The translations under genes and the position numbers were made by a program. Shown piece after piece: positions 35,138 through 44,849 of a stretch of DNA of 50,997 nucleotides; position 1 is the first letter of the stretch, and each line of letters opens with the position of its first letter. Below the pieces are notes generated by a model. That model worked only from the letters and a program-made list of their open reading frames with translations, made no database searches and was not told the DNA's origin. The stretch comes from Solibacillus cecembensis. Its GTDB lineage: Bacteria; Bacillota; Bacilli; Bacillales_A; Planococcaceae. The stretch lies in NCBI RefSeq assembly GCF_001439635.1, contig NZ_LMBZ01000015.1:827-51823 (forward strand), written 5' to 3'.

Positions 35138-37459
35138 CTACTTAAAACCTCCGTCTAGTGCAATAGCAAGAACTTCTTCTGCCTGTGACACTAGTTTAAA
35201 TGTGAGCTGCTCACGAACTGTTTCTGGAATATCATCAATATCACGTTCATTATCTTTTGGTATAATAACTGTCGTTAATCCTGCTCGGTGTGCACTTAAT
35301 GATTTTTCTTTTAAGCCTCCGATTGGTAATACACGACCACGTAGCGTAATTTCGCCCGTCATGCCGACTTCACGTTTAATCGCTTTTCCAGTAATCGCTG
35401 ACACGATCGCAGTGGCCATTGTAATCCCTGCCGATGGACCGTCTTTTGGAACAGCGCCTTCTGGAACATGGACGTGAATATCATGTTGCTCGAAATAGTC
35501 CGCATCTAAATTAAGCTGATGCGTCAATGTTCGTACAAAAGTTAATGCAATATGAGCTGATTCCTTCATCACATCGCCAAGCTTCCCTGTTAATTGAAGT
35601 TTCCCTTTTCCTGGTGTTAATGAAACTTCAATTTGTAACGTATCGCCACCGACTGTTGTATAGGCAAGACCAGTCGCGACACCTACTTGATTTTCTGTTT
35701 CTGCTTGACCATATCGGTAACGGTGTTTCCCAAGCATATCAACTAATACTTTCGAGCTGACCGTCACTTTTTTCTTGTCACCAGAAACAATGACTTTTGC
35801 CGCTTTACGACAAACTGTTGCCACTTGTCGTTCTAAACCACGCACACCCGCTTCACGTGTATAATAACGAATTAAATCTAAAATGGCTTCATCTTTAATT
35901 AAAAGCTGTGCCTTTTTTAACCCGTGTTCTTTCATTTGCTTCGGAACTAAGTGATTTTTGGTAATTTCATTCTTTTCAAATTCTGTATATCCTGCAATCG
36001 TAATGACTTCCATACGATCTAATAATGGCGCCGGGATCGTACTTAAATCATTCGCAGTTGCGATAAATAAGACATCTTGCAGATTGTATGGTTCTTCAAT
36101 ATAATGATCGCTGAATGCATTGTTTTGCTCAGGATCAAGCACCTCTAGCATCGCAGCAGAAGGGTCTCCACGGAAGTCATTTGACATTTTATCAATTTCA
36201 TCCAGTAAAAATACCGGATTGACTGTTCCCGCCTTTTTCATCCCTTGAATAATACGACCTGGCATTGCGCCGACATACGTACGACGGTGTCCGCGAATTT
36301 CAGATTCGTCTCTTACGCCACCAAGTGATACACGAACAAATTTACGATCTAAACTCTCTGCAATCGAACGCGCTAAACTTGTTTTCCCCACACCTGGAGG
36401 TCCTGCTAAACAAAGAATCGGACCGCGTAATGAATTCATTAACTGACGTACTGAAAGATACTCTAACACACGTTCTTTCACTTTTTCTAATCCATCATGG
36501 TCGCGATTTAATATTTCCTCTGCATAAGAAATATCAATGCGGTCTTCTGTTCTTTCATTCCAAGGAATCGCAACAAGCCATTCCAAGTAATTTCGAATAA
36601 CACCGCTCTCTGCACTTGCCGCTGGTAATTTTTCATAACGGTCTAATTCCTTTAAAGCTATTTCTAATGTTGACGCTGGCATCCCAGCTTGATCAATCTT
36701 TTTACGTAGCTCTGAAACTTCACCCGTTTTTCCGTCACGATCGCCAAGCTCTGTTTGAATCGCCTTCATTTGCTCACGTAAATAGTATTCTTTTTGCGTG
36801 CGCTCCATTGCTTGCTTTACTTTCGTGCCGATTTTTTTCTCTAAATTTAATATTTCTTGCTCATCATGCAAACGAATAATTAAATGATCTAATCGTTTTT
36901 TTATCGTTGTAATCGCTAATATTTCTTGTTTTTCTATAACTTTAATCGGTAAATGTGACGCGATAACATCCGCTAATCGGCCTGGTTCTTCAATATCCAA
37001 TACCATTTCGATTGTTTCTGTCGTAATTTTATTCGAAGATTTTGCATATTTTTCAAAATAAGTTAAAAGTGTACGCATCAATGCTTCTGTTTCAGAGTCT
37101 TTGTAGGAGTCATCTTCATACATTTCTATATCCGCAACTGTAAAATTTCCAGAATCCTTGTAACGGAGCATTTTCGCACGGTTCACACCTTCAACCAAAA
37201 TACGCAGCGTTCCATTTGGTAATTTTAGCATTTGTTTTACACGAGCAGTCGTTCCTACATCAAATAAATCAGCTTTTACCGGTGATTCGACGCGTAAATC
37301 TTTTTGAGTCGTTAAAAAGATGGTGCTGTCACTTAACATCGCATGTTCTAAAGCAGCAACAGAACGTTCTCTTCCTACATCGATATGTAGAACCATAGAT
37401 GGGAAGACGAGTAAACCTCTTAAAGGTAAAATTGGCATATTTTTTATTATTTTATTCAC
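35138..37459 (-). CDS. lon: ATP-dependent protease LonA
   Basis: The 773-residue protease has the N-terminal substrate domain (1 to about 200), Walker [10 protein letters not shown] near residue 348, Walker [10 protein letters not shown] near 410, and the protease dyad with Ser in PKDGPSAG near 672 and Lys about 43 residues later (GGLKEK). The frame extends to 37486, but GGAGGTG lies nine bases before GTG 37459, giving the same length as the B. subtilis enzyme (774). Confidence 0.96.
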   Translation of the reverse strand: MNKIIKNMPILPLRGLLVFPSMVLHIDVGRERSVAALEHAMLSDSTIFLTTQKDLRVESPVKADLFDVGTTARVKQMLKLPNGTLRILVEGVNRAKMLRYKDSGNFTVADIEMYEDDSYKDSETEALMRTLLTYFEKYAKSSNKITTETIEMVLDIEEPGRLADVIASHLPIKVIEKQEILAITTIKKRLDHLIIRLHDEQEILNLEKKIGTKVKQAMERTQKEYYLREQMKAIQTELGDRDGKTGEVSELRKKIDQAGMPASTLEIALKELDRYEKLPAASAESGVIRNYLEWLVAIPWNERTEDRIDISYAEEILNRDHDGLEKVKERVLEYLSVRQLMNSLRGPILCLAGPPGVGKTSLARSIAESLDRKFVRVSLGGVRDESEIRGHRRTYVGAMPGRIIQGMKKAGTVNPVFLLDEIDKMSNDFRGDPSAAMLEVLDPEQNNAFSDHYIEEPYNLQDVLFIATANDLSTIPAPLLDRMEVITIAGYTEFEKNEITKNHLVPKQMKEHGLKKAQLLIKDEAILDLIRYYTREAGVRGLERQVATVCRKAAKVIVSGDKKKVTVSSKVLVDMLGKHRYRYGQAETENQVGVATGLAYTTVGGDTLQIEVSLTPGKGKLQLTGKLGDVMKESAHIALTFVRTLTHQLNLDADYFEQHDIHVHVPEGAVPKDGPSAGITMATAIVSAITGKAIKREVGMTGEITLRGRVLPIGGLKEKSLSAHRAGLTTVIIPKDNERDIDDIPETVREQLTFKLVSQAEEVLAIALDGGFK

Positions 37460-37631
37460 GCGGGTATTCACCTCCATCCAAATCATAAAAACAACCCGCA
37501 GTTAAAAGTAGTATGTGTTACTTTTAAAAATTTTACATACAATTAATTATGTATAGACGCTTGCATACGAACAACAGGCTTTGCGAAGTATCATGTTCTC
37601 ATTTATACATATAGGTAAGTTGTATTTGCTA

Positions 37632-37674
37632 AAAAAGCTGACTTTGACTTCTAAAAAAAGTCCAAAGTCAGCTG
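37632..37674 (-). terminator. Terminator after clpX
   Basis: Arms AGCTGACTTTGGACTT and its near complement (one bulged base) are followed by TTTTTT on the minus strand. It separates clpX from lonA; no lonB gene lies between. Confidence 0.8.
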
Positions 37675-37701
37675 CATGTTTATTTTAAGGGTCCGCTAAA
37701 A

Positions 37702-38973
37702 TTAAGCTGACGTTTTTTTGTTATCTGTATCTTTCACTAAAACAGAGCCATCTTCTAAAATAAGTTTCGGTTCTGCTTTATCGCGAATTGTTTCAGCCGT
37801 AATGATACATTTTTTAATATCTTCGCGTGATGGTAACTCAAACATTGCATCTAACATTGTTACTTCGATAATCGAACGTAATCCACGCGCACCCGTTTTT
37901 CGTTCAATCGCTAACTTCGCAATTTCAACAAGCGCATCATCTTCAAACTCTAACTCGACATTATCTAGTTCAAGCATTTTTTGATATTGCTTCGCTAATG
38001 CATTTTTTGGCTCTGTTAAAATTTGTACAAGTGCATCTACATCTAATTGCTCTAAAGTAGCAAGTACTGGTAATCGGCCAATAAATTCTGGAATTAATCC
38101 AAATTTTAATAGATCTTCTGGAATAAGTTGAGACATTAATGTCCCTTCTTCTTCCGCAAGCTTAGGATTTGAACCAAAACCAATCACTTTTTCACCTTGG
38201 CGACGTTTAATGATTGTTTCAATGCCATCAAATGCTCCGCCTACGATGAATAAAATGCTCGATGTATCAATTTGTAAAAACTCTTGGTGTGGATGCTTAC
38301 GTCCGCCTTGTGGAGGAACACTCGCAACAGTACCTTCTAGAATTTTTAATAATGCTTGTTGAACACCTTCACCAGATACATCTCGTGTAATAGATGGATT
38401 TTCTGATTTACGAGCGACTTTATCAATCTCGTCAATATAAATAATTCCTTTTTCAGCTCGTTCGATATCATAATCAGCTGCTTGAATCAGTTTTAATAAA
38501 ATGTTTTCAACGTCCTCACCTACATAACCCGCTTCTGTAAGGCTTGTTGCATCTGCAATCGCAAATGGTACATTTAGAATACGCGCTAATGTTTGTGCAA
38601 GTAATGTTTTACCACTACCTGTTGGACCGATTAATACAATATTTGATTTCGATAATTCAACATCATCGATTTTAGAATTTGAATTAATTCGTTTGTAGTG
38701 ATTGTATACGGCAACAGCTAACGCTTTTTTCGCACGCTCTTGTCCAATTACATAGTCACCCAAAATATTTAATATTTCTTTAGGTTTCGGGATATCTTTA
38801 AATTCGATTTCCTCTTCAATACCTAACTCTTCTACGACAATCTCTGAACATAATTCGATACATTCGTCACAAATATAAACACCTGGTCCTGCAACTAATT
38901 TACGAACTTGTTCTTGTGGCTTACCACAAAAAGAGCATTTTAAATTGCCTTTTTCATCATTAAATTTAAACAA
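37702..38973 (-). CDS. clpX: ClpX unfoldase
   Basis: The 423-residue AAA+ ATPase unfolds substrates for ClpP. The N-terminal zinc domain has CSFC (15-18) and CDEC (34-37). Walker A is GPTGSGKT near residue 115, the pore loop GYVGEDVE near 148, Walker [10 protein letters not shown] near 180, and the sensor region PEFIGR near 305. The start is TTG 38973 with AGGGGTG seven bases upstream; the N-terminal residues agree with B. subtilis ClpX. Confidence 0.97.
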   Translation of the reverse strand: MFKFNDEKGNLKCSFCGKPQEQVRKLVAGPGVYICDECIELCSEIVVEELGIEEEIEFKDIPKPKEILNILGDYVIGQERAKKALAVAVYNHYKRINSNSKIDDVELSKSNIVLIGPTGSGKTLLAQTLARILNVPFAIADATSLTEAGYVGEDVENILLKLIQAADYDIERAEKGIIYIDEIDKVARKSENPSITRDVSGEGVQQALLKILEGTVASVPPQGGRKHPHQEFLQIDTSSILFIVGGAFDGIETIIKRRQGEKVIGFGSNPKLAEEEGTLMSQLIPEDLLKFGLIPEFIGRLPVLATLEQLDVDALVQILTEPKNALAKQYQKMLELDNVELEFEDDALVEIAKLAIERKTGARGLRSIIEVTMLDAMFELPSREDIKKCIITAETIRDKAEPKLILEDGSVLVKDTDNKKTSA

Positions 38974-39145
38974 TTTGGCTCACCCCTATTCAAGCAACAA
39001 TCTTACAAGATTCTTTTACTTTTATCAAATAAATTGACTGCATCTTGTTGCTTTTATTGTATTAAAATTGATTATGTATTAGAAAAACTTCTCTTGCAAC
39101 AAATAATGTTCAATTATATTATGTTTTGTCAAAAGGTGAATATTT

Positions 39146-39180
39146 GATAAAACAAGGTACGGGAAATCCGTACCTTGTCA
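39146..39180 (-). terminator. Terminator after tig
   Basis: Arms ACAAGGTACGG and CCGTACCTTGT with a five-base loop are followed by TTTT on the minus strand. Confidence 0.8.
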
Positions 39181-39212
39181 AAGTTCTATTTTACTAACTA
39201 CTAAAAAAATGA

Positions 39213-40502
39213 TTAGTTAGAGATTTTAGCGTTTTCAACTAAAAGTTCTACTGTTTTTTGAGTACGAATATCGTTCTCTAAAACTGAAGTACCACCTAAA
39301 GCAGTTAAAATTTGCTCGTTTGTCATACCGAATTGAGCAGACATTTTTTCAACTTCAGCGTTGATGTCTTCTTCAGTAACTGCGATGTTTTCAGCTTGAC
39401 CGATTGCTTCTAATACTAAAGAAACACGTACGCGGCTTTCTGCATCAGTAGCCATTTGCTCACGTAAAGCTTGCTCGTTTTGACCTGAGAATTGGTAGTA
39501 TAATTCAAGGTTCATACCTTGTGATTGTAGACGTTGACCGAATTCTTGGATCATGCGGTCTACTTCTGTATTGATCATTCCTTTTGGAACGTCAACTTCT
39601 GCGTTTTCAGCAGCTTTTTCTACTAGTTCGTCACGTAAAGAACCTTCTGATTCTGCTTCTTTTTGAGCAGCAGTTGTTTCTTTAATTTTTGCACGTAAAG
39701 CATCAACCGTTTCAACTTCTGGGTCGATTTCTTTAGCGAATGCGTCGTTTAACTCAGGAAGTACTTTTGTTTTTACTTCTTTAATAGCTACTACAAACTT
39801 CGCTTCTTTACCAGCTAACTCTTCAGCGTGGTATTCTGCTGGGAAAGTAACCATTACGTCTTTTGTTTCGCCAGATTTAGCGCCTACTAATTGCTCTTCA
39901 AATCCAGGAATGAAAGAACCTGAACCGATTTCAAGTGCGTAATCTTCACCTTTACCGCCTTCGAAAGCTTCTTCGCCTACAAAACCATCAAAGTCGATTA
40001 CAGCTGTATCGCCATCAACGATTGCTTCATCTTCTTTAATTTCTAATTCTGCTTTTTTAGCTAATTGAGCTGTGATTTGCGCTTCTACTTCTTCGTCTGT
40101 TACTTCAACTGAAAGTTTTGTAACTTCTAAGCCTTTATATTCGCCTAATTTTGGTTCTGGTTTCACAGTTACTGTTGCAGTGTAAGTGAAGTCAGTCCCT
40201 TTAGCGAAGTTTTCAGTACCCGCGATTTCAGGGAAATCAACTGGTTCAACACCAGACTCATCTAGAGCTGTTGGGTATGAAGAGTTAATCACGATTTCTA
40301 ATGCATCTTGGTATAATGCTTCTACACCGTACATTTTTTCAAACATCGGACGAGGCATTTTCCCTTTACGGAAACCTGGTACGTTAATTTGTTTTACTAC
40401 TTTTTTAAATGCTCCATCAATTGCTTTATCTACTTCTACAGCAGCTACAGTAACTGTTAATAATCCTTGGTTACCTTCTTGTTTTTCCCATTGTACTGAC
40501 AT
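39213..40502 (-). CDS. tig: Trigger factor
   Basis: The 429-residue ribosome-bound chaperone has the ribosome signature GFRKGKMP near residue 43, an FKBP-type isomerase domain about 150-240 (DTAVIDFDGF; GSGSFIPGFEEQL), and a helical C-terminal chaperone domain. GGAGG precedes ATG 40502. It lies upstream of clpX in the same order as in B. subtilis, each with its own terminator. Confidence 0.97.
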   Translation of the reverse strand: MSVQWEKQEGNQGLLTVTVAAVEVDKAIDGAFKKVVKQINVPGFRKGKMPRPMFEKMYGVEALYQDALEIVINSSYPTALDESGVEPVDFPEIAGTENFAKGTDFTYTATVTVKPEPKLGEYKGLEVTKLSVEVTDEEVEAQITAQLAKKAELEIKEDEAIVDGDTAVIDFDGFVGEEAFEGGKGEDYALEIGSGSFIPGFEEQLVGAKSGETKDVMVTFPAEYHAEELAGKEAKFVVAIKEVKTKVLPELNDAFAKEIDPEVETVDALRAKIKETTAAQKEAESEGSLRDELVEKAAENAEVDVPKGMINTEVDRMIQEFGQRLQSQGMNLELYYQFSGQNEQALREQMATDAESRVRVSLVLEAIGQAENIAVTEEDINAEVEKMSAQFGMTNEQILTALGGTSVLENDIRTQKTVELLVENAKISN

Positions 40503-40573
40503 TTATATTACCTCCAAAGTTAACTTTTGTTTGTTTAACAAACTCGTCATTTATATAATTTGACAACCATTTT

Positions 40574-40601
40574 AGTATAACATATATGCTCAATGTTTCA
40601 A
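40574..40601 (-). promoter_or_regulatory. Promoter of tig
   Basis: On the minus strand: -35 TTGAAA (40596-40601), a 16-base spacer, and -10 TATACT (40574-40579), about 70 bases before the start codon. Confidence 0.65.
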
Positions 40602-40607
40602 CTTTTT

Positions 40608-41606
40608 TCACATGTCAGTTAAATTCACTAATGCTTCTAGACCTTGAATAAAGTCGATCAGTTCATAATCCATTTCTTGAATTTCCCCGAACATGGTCTT
40701 CACAAAATCAATATAGCTAATGGCCACATCTTCACTATCGTAATCGAGCCATTCAAATGGATACGTAACAATAGCGTGTTTAGCAAGTAGCGATTGCACT
40801 AAATCCAGTGTAGAGGGCTCCTGCTCCAAACGATTCAAAATATGTTGGTAGATTACTTGAAATTGCGGCATCTCCATCGGCAGTTCTAATTGAGAAGGAT
40901 TAACCGTCTCTGTCCGATTCAATTTAGAAATCGTAAGTGATTCGCTAACATCTTGCTCCACTAATAAAATTAATAGTAAGCTTTGAACAAATGGGTGTAT
41001 CTCATCATGCTCGATAATCCATTTCAATTCAGCCAGCATTGGTCGAACATTTTTTCCTTCTAGCTCATGGACGATGACTAATTGTGCTGGAAAGGACTTT
41101 TGCATAAACGCTGCCCCGTCCAACTCAAACATTTCTTCAAATGAAGTGCCTTCCGCAAATTCTTCTAGCTGTGCATTTTGATTTCCTGCAATATCCGCAT
41201 TCAGCTTTTTTAATCGTTGGAATTTTTCGACCTGATCTAATGGAATAACATCCTCTTCAAATAAGGAAGCGATGATTTTTTCCACTTGTTTATATTGTCT
41301 CAGTTGCATGCAAATCGTTAAATACAGCTCCATTACTTCAAAATACATACTCGGACCAAGCGTCAATATCTCTTCGCATATTTCTTTTGCCTTATTGAAA
41401 TTTTTCGTTTCATATAAAGAATACGCATAAACACTTAAAGAGGTTTCATCACCCGGTGTTAACTTAAATACCTTGTCAAATAATTCATTTGCCTGTACAT
41501 AGTGATTGTTTTCAGCAAGTTCACGCGCTTCATCTAATAGACGTTCTGTAGTACCTGGGAAAAGAACGACATTTCCATGCTTTTTAATATTCTTCTTATT
41601 TTTCAT
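40608..41606 (-). CDS. ysoA: TPR-repeat protein, YsoA-like
   Basis: The 332-residue protein begins with a basic tail and the motif NVVLFPGTTERLL, then TPR repeats (about 30-140; ARELAENNHYVQANELFDKV and ALSVYAYSLYETKNFNKA-like units) and a helical C-terminal domain. B. subtilis ysoA lies next to tig and has the same layout. Its function is unknown. ATG 41606 has GGAG eight bases upstream and is preferred to the GTG at 41615. Confidence 0.8.
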   Translation of the reverse strand: MKNKKNIKKHGNVVLFPGTTERLLDEARELAENNHYVQANELFDKVFKLTPGDETSLSVYAYSLYETKNFNKAKEICEEILTLGPSMYFEVMELYLTICMQLRQYKQVEKIIASLFEEDVIPLDQVEKFQRLKKLNADIAGNQNAQLEEFAEGTSFEEMFELDGAAFMQKSFPAQLVIVHELEGKNVRPMLAELKWIIEHDEIHPFVQSLLLILLVEQDVSESLTISKLNRTETVNPSQLELPMEMPQFQVIYQHILNRLEQEPSTLDLVQSLLAKHAIVTYPFEWLDYDSEDVAISYIDFVKTMFGEIQEMDYELIDFIQGLEALVNLTDM

Positions 41607-41894
41607 GCGCTTCACTCCATCAATGCTAAGTCAATGTAATTTTTCATATCTTATCCATTACTTATATTTTACATGTGTATCGGTAGAACGACAATATGTT
41701 CACAAAATTTACTCTTCTTTCAATTCACATCATCTTAAAATTGGCTATACTAAATACTAATATACTTAATTAATAGCCTATCAATTATTCTTCTGTAAAA
41801 GCAAGTTAGGAACAGAATGAATCTTTTTCTATTATTCCCTTAGTTTTTTGTTTTAATGCGTATTTTTACATTATTAATCAAAGGAGTGATTTTA

Positions 41895-42353
41895 ATGGTT
41901 GTCTTGTCGGAAGATGTTTTATTAAAATTTAAGAATCGTTTCGAAAAATCATTACAAAATTTACCGATCAGCGTTGTTAGTAGAAGCACCGCTATTGTAA
42001 ATGATGCAGAATATCCTGTGAAATTTGATTTCGTTACGGAAACAACTGTGGATTATAAGAAGCAAGTTATCACGACGTACCTAATTGAAATTGATGGCAC
42101 GATTCCAGGAACGATCAAAATCGGAAATCTTCAAATTATTCCGCAGCATGTTCATTTAACTTGTGAATCAGAAATTTTATCTATCACAAATAATGAGCTC
42201 AAAGAATTATTAGAAGAAAAAAAACCGTTACTTTTATATAGTGATTGGCTACTTGAGGCGATTGAAAATGAGATTTTAGTGTTAGAAGTAAAAACGGAAA
42301 ATGGTCAAGTTGTGGATTGGCCAATCGGCATTAAAAACGCATTTTTCTTATAA
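41895..42353 (+). CDS. Unknown conserved-looking protein, 152 residues
   Basis: I do not recognise this protein. It mixes strands and helices, with no Cys, no membrane segment and no signal peptide. Readable points are VKFDFVTETTVDYKKQVITT and IDGTIPGTIKIGNLQIIP. AAAGGAG lies eight bases before ATG 41895; the longer frame from 41856 lacks a ribosome site. A good terminator follows at 42377. It stands alone as a transcription unit. Confidence 0.7.
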   Translation: MVVLSEDVLLKFKNRFEKSLQNLPISVVSRSTAIVNDAEYPVKFDFVTETTVDYKKQVITTYLIEIDGTIPGTIKIGNLQIIPQHVHLTCESEILSITNNELKELLEEKKPLLLYSDWLLEAIENEILVLEVKTENGQVVDWPIGIKNAFFL

Positions 42354-42376
42354 TAAACTATGATTTCTACACATAT

Positions 42377-42417
42377 AAATCATCCTGCTGACATAGTCCA
42401 GTGCGATGATTTTTTTG
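42377..42417 (+). terminator. Terminator after the 152-residue protein gene
   Basis: Arms AAATCATC and GATGATTT around a 20-base loop are followed by seven T on the plus strand. Confidence 0.65.
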
Positions 42418-42482
42418 CATTCAACTTTTGTTGGCGCTATGCATTTCCTATCCTTATCAGTATCTAACATATAGCTATTTAT

Positions 42483-42510
42483 TTGCATTCCTTTTAACGT
42501 GAGGTATACT
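42483..42510 (+). promoter_or_regulatory. Promoter of proC
   Basis: TTGCAT (42483-42488), a 16-base spacer and TATACT (42505-42510) lie about 70 bases before the proC start. The -35 match is weak. Confidence 0.5.
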
Positions 42511-42580
42511 AGTCGCTATGTGTTCATGCGAATTTAAAGGCATACATGATGCTTTTTTAATATGAAAGAAGGAATAAGAA

Positions 42581-43390
42581 ATGAAATACGGTTTTATTGG
42601 GCTTGGAAATATGGCCTCCGCAATTATTAAAGGTATGGTAGCAAGTGGTGAGTTTGAAGCCTCTTCCATTTACGGAATTAACCGCTCACAAAAAAAGACA
42701 GATGCACTTGTTCAAATGTATGGCATACAAGCTGCTTCATCTATTGAAGAACTGATGCAAAACGTAGATGTCATCGTAATTGCTGTCAAACCTCAAATGT
42801 TTCCCGACGTACTGCCAATAATTAAACAACAATTAATGGACAATCATCTTGTCATTTCCATAGCAGCAGGAAAATCACTTGAGTATTTACAACAAAGCTT
42901 CCTGCCAACAACGACTGTTTTCCGCGTTATGCCGAACATCAATGCAACAATTGGTGCCTCTACAAGCTGTTACTCAACACAATCTACTAATGTAGAGCAA
43001 AAAAACTTAGTAGAACAATTATTTTCGACTGTCGGAACAATCGTAGAATTACCGGAAAATCTATTTTCGATTTTTACATCAATCGGTTGCTCTTCTCCCG
43101 CGTTTACGTATTTATATATCGATTCTCTCGCACGCGCCGCAGTTCGTGAAGGCATGCCAAAGCAAATGGCACTTGAAATTGCCGCAAGCTCTGTTTTAGG
43201 CAGCGCACAAATGGTATTGCAATCTGAAGCGCATCCGTGGGCACTTATTGACCAAGTTTGTTCCCCAGGTGGTACAACAATTCAAGGCGTCACATCTCTA
43301 CAAGTAAATCATTTTGAAAGTACGATTTATGATGCGGTAGATGCCGTAACAACTAAAGATGCACTTCTGCAAAAGGCACACGTGAAGTAA
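42581..43390 (+). CDS. proC: Pyrroline-5-carboxylate reductase
   Basis: The 269-residue enzyme reduces pyrroline-5-carboxylate to proline. The NADPH fold begins YGFIGLGNMASAI at residue 3; VIAVKPQMF is near 65; the C-terminal signature runs from SPAFTYLYIDSLARAAV near 170 to SPGGTTIQGV near 227. AGAAGG precedes the ATG. It is a single gene; proA and proB are not nearby. Bacilli often hold several ProC paralogues. Confidence 0.93.
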   Translation: MKYGFIGLGNMASAIIKGMVASGEFEASSIYGINRSQKKTDALVQMYGIQAASSIEELMQNVDVIVIAVKPQMFPDVLPIIKQQLMDNHLVISIAAGKSLEYLQQSFLPTTTVFRVMPNINATIGASTSCYSTQSTNVEQKNLVEQLFSTVGTIVELPENLFSIFTSIGCSSPAFTYLYIDSLARAAVREGMPKQMALEIAASSVLGSAQMVLQSEAHPWALIDQVCSPGGTTIQGVTSLQVNHFESTIYDAVDAVTTKDALLQKAHVK

Positions 43391-43445
43391 AGCGACAAAA
43401 GTTATCACTAACACACACAAACCCTTCGAAATTTTACTATATCTA

Positions 43446-43478
43446 AACATGCAAATGCTCATTTTTGCATGTTTTTTC
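43446..43478 (+). terminator. Terminator after proC
   Basis: Arms AAACATGCAAA and TTTGCATGTTT are followed by TTTTTTC on the plus strand. Confidence 0.75.
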
Positions 43479-43527
43479 TTTTTAAAAAACAAAATAACCC
43501 TTCAATAATATTTTAATAAAAAGATAA

Positions 43528-43556
43528 TTGCTAACTGCACTACTATTCTATATAAT
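43528..43556 (+). promoter_or_regulatory. Promoter of the polyamine operon
   Basis: TTGCTA (43528-43533), a 17-base spacer and TATAAT (43551-43556) form a good sigma-A promoter about 60 bases before the first gene. Confidence 0.7.
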
Positions 43557-43561
43557 CAATC

Positions 43562-43580
43562 TTGTTTCGAATTGAAACAA
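43562..43580. promoter_or_regulatory. Operator-like inverted repeat at the polyamine operon start
   Basis: Perfect seven-base arms TTGTTTC and GAAACAA with a five-base centre lie exactly where transcription should begin. It may be a repressor site or a 5' hairpin. Confidence 0.5.
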
Positions 43581-43616
43581 AATAAATTAAATTGAGATTG
43601 GGAGCGTGACAAGGAA

Positions 43617-44849
43617 TTGGGTAAAGCATTGATTATTGGTGCTGGCGGAGTAGCTAGCGTAGTCGTACACAAATGTGTACAAAATTCTGAAGTATTCGAG
43701 GAGATTATGATCGCAAGTCGAACAAAATCTAAATGCGATGCTTTGAAGGAAAAATTAGACGGCGGTAAAACGATTATCCATACTGCACAGGTGGATGCGG
43801 ACAATACGGACGAACTAATTGAACTAATCAATGGATTTAAACCAGATGTGGTAATTAACGTAGCTTTACCATATCAAGACTTAACAATTATGGATGCATG
43901 TTTAGCAACAAAGACGCATTATATCGATACGGCAAATTATGAGCCACTTGATACTGCGAAATTCGAATATAAATGGCAATGGGCATATAAGGAGCGTTTT
44001 GAAGAAGCAGGCATTACTGCACTTCTAGGTTCTGGTTTCGACCCAGGTGTAACAGGCGTATTCACAGCGCATGCACAAAAGCATCACTTCGATGAAATTC
44101 ATTACATTGATATCGTTGATGCAAACGGTGGAGACCACGGACTTCCATTCGCTACGAACTTCAACCCAGAAATCAACATTCGCGAAATTACAGCGAACGG
44201 GCGTTTTTGGAAAGAAGGCGAATGGGTTGAAACGGAGCCTTTAGAATATAAAATGGTTTACAATTTACCAGAAATCGGCGAAAAAAATTGCTACCTTCTT
44301 TACCATGAAGAATTAGAATCTTTAGCAAAAAATATTAAAGGCTTAAAACAAATCCGCTTCTGGATGACGTTTGGCGATAAATATATAACACACTTAAACG
44401 TACTTGAAAATGTTGGTATGACATCAATTGAACCAATTGAATTCCAAGGTCAAATGATTCAGCCAATCCAATTTTTAAAAGCGGTATTACCTGACCCAGC
44501 AACATTAGGGCCACTTACTAAAGGTAAAACGAATATCGGTTGTATCGTAAGAGGGTTAAAAGACGGAAAAGAAAAAACTTACTACGTTTATAACATTTGC
44601 GATCACCAAGAGTGCTACCGCGAAGTAGGTTCTCAAGCGATTTCTTATACAACAGGTGTACCTGCAATGATCGGTGCTATGCTTGTGATGAACGGCGAAT
44701 GGCAAAAACCAGGCGTTTGGAACGTAGAAGATTTCAATCCAGATCCATTCATGGATGCATTAAACAAATGGGGTCTTCCATGGCAAGAAACAGAAAATCC
44801 TGATTTAGTTGATTTAGATTTCACTTCTGAAGTAAAGGTTAAGGCATAA
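43617..44849 (+). CDS. Carboxynorspermidine/carboxyspermidine synthase
   Basis: The 410-residue protein belongs to the saccharopine dehydrogenase-like family. The nucleotide-binding GAGGVASVVVHK is at residue 8, DTANYEPLDT near 103 and GSGFDPGVTGVF near 138. It reductively condenses aspartate semialdehyde with a diamine, making carboxynorspermidine or carboxyspermidine. The paired decarboxylase downstream supports this over lysine metabolism. The start is TTG 43617, with GGGAG about 12 bases upstream and AAGGA closer; start choice is moderately sure. Whether the diamine is putrescine or diaminopropane is not visible. Confidence 0.9.
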   Translation: MGKALIIGAGGVASVVVHKCVQNSEVFEEIMIASRTKSKCDALKEKLDGGKTIIHTAQVDADNTDELIELINGFKPDVVINVALPYQDLTIMDACLATKTHYIDTANYEPLDTAKFEYKWQWAYKERFEEAGITALLGSGFDPGVTGVFTAHAQKHHFDEIHYIDIVDANGGDHGLPFATNFNPEINIREITANGRFWKEGEWVETEPLEYKMVYNLPEIGEKNCYLLYHEELESLAKNIKGLKQIRFWMTFGDKYITHLNVLENVGMTSIEPIEFQGQMIQPIQFLKAVLPDPATLGPLTKGKTNIGCIVRGLKDGKEKTYYVYNICDHQECYREVGSQAISYTTGVPAMIGAMLVMNGEWQKPGVWNVEDFNPDPFMDALNKWGLPWQETENPDLVDLDFTSEVKVKA

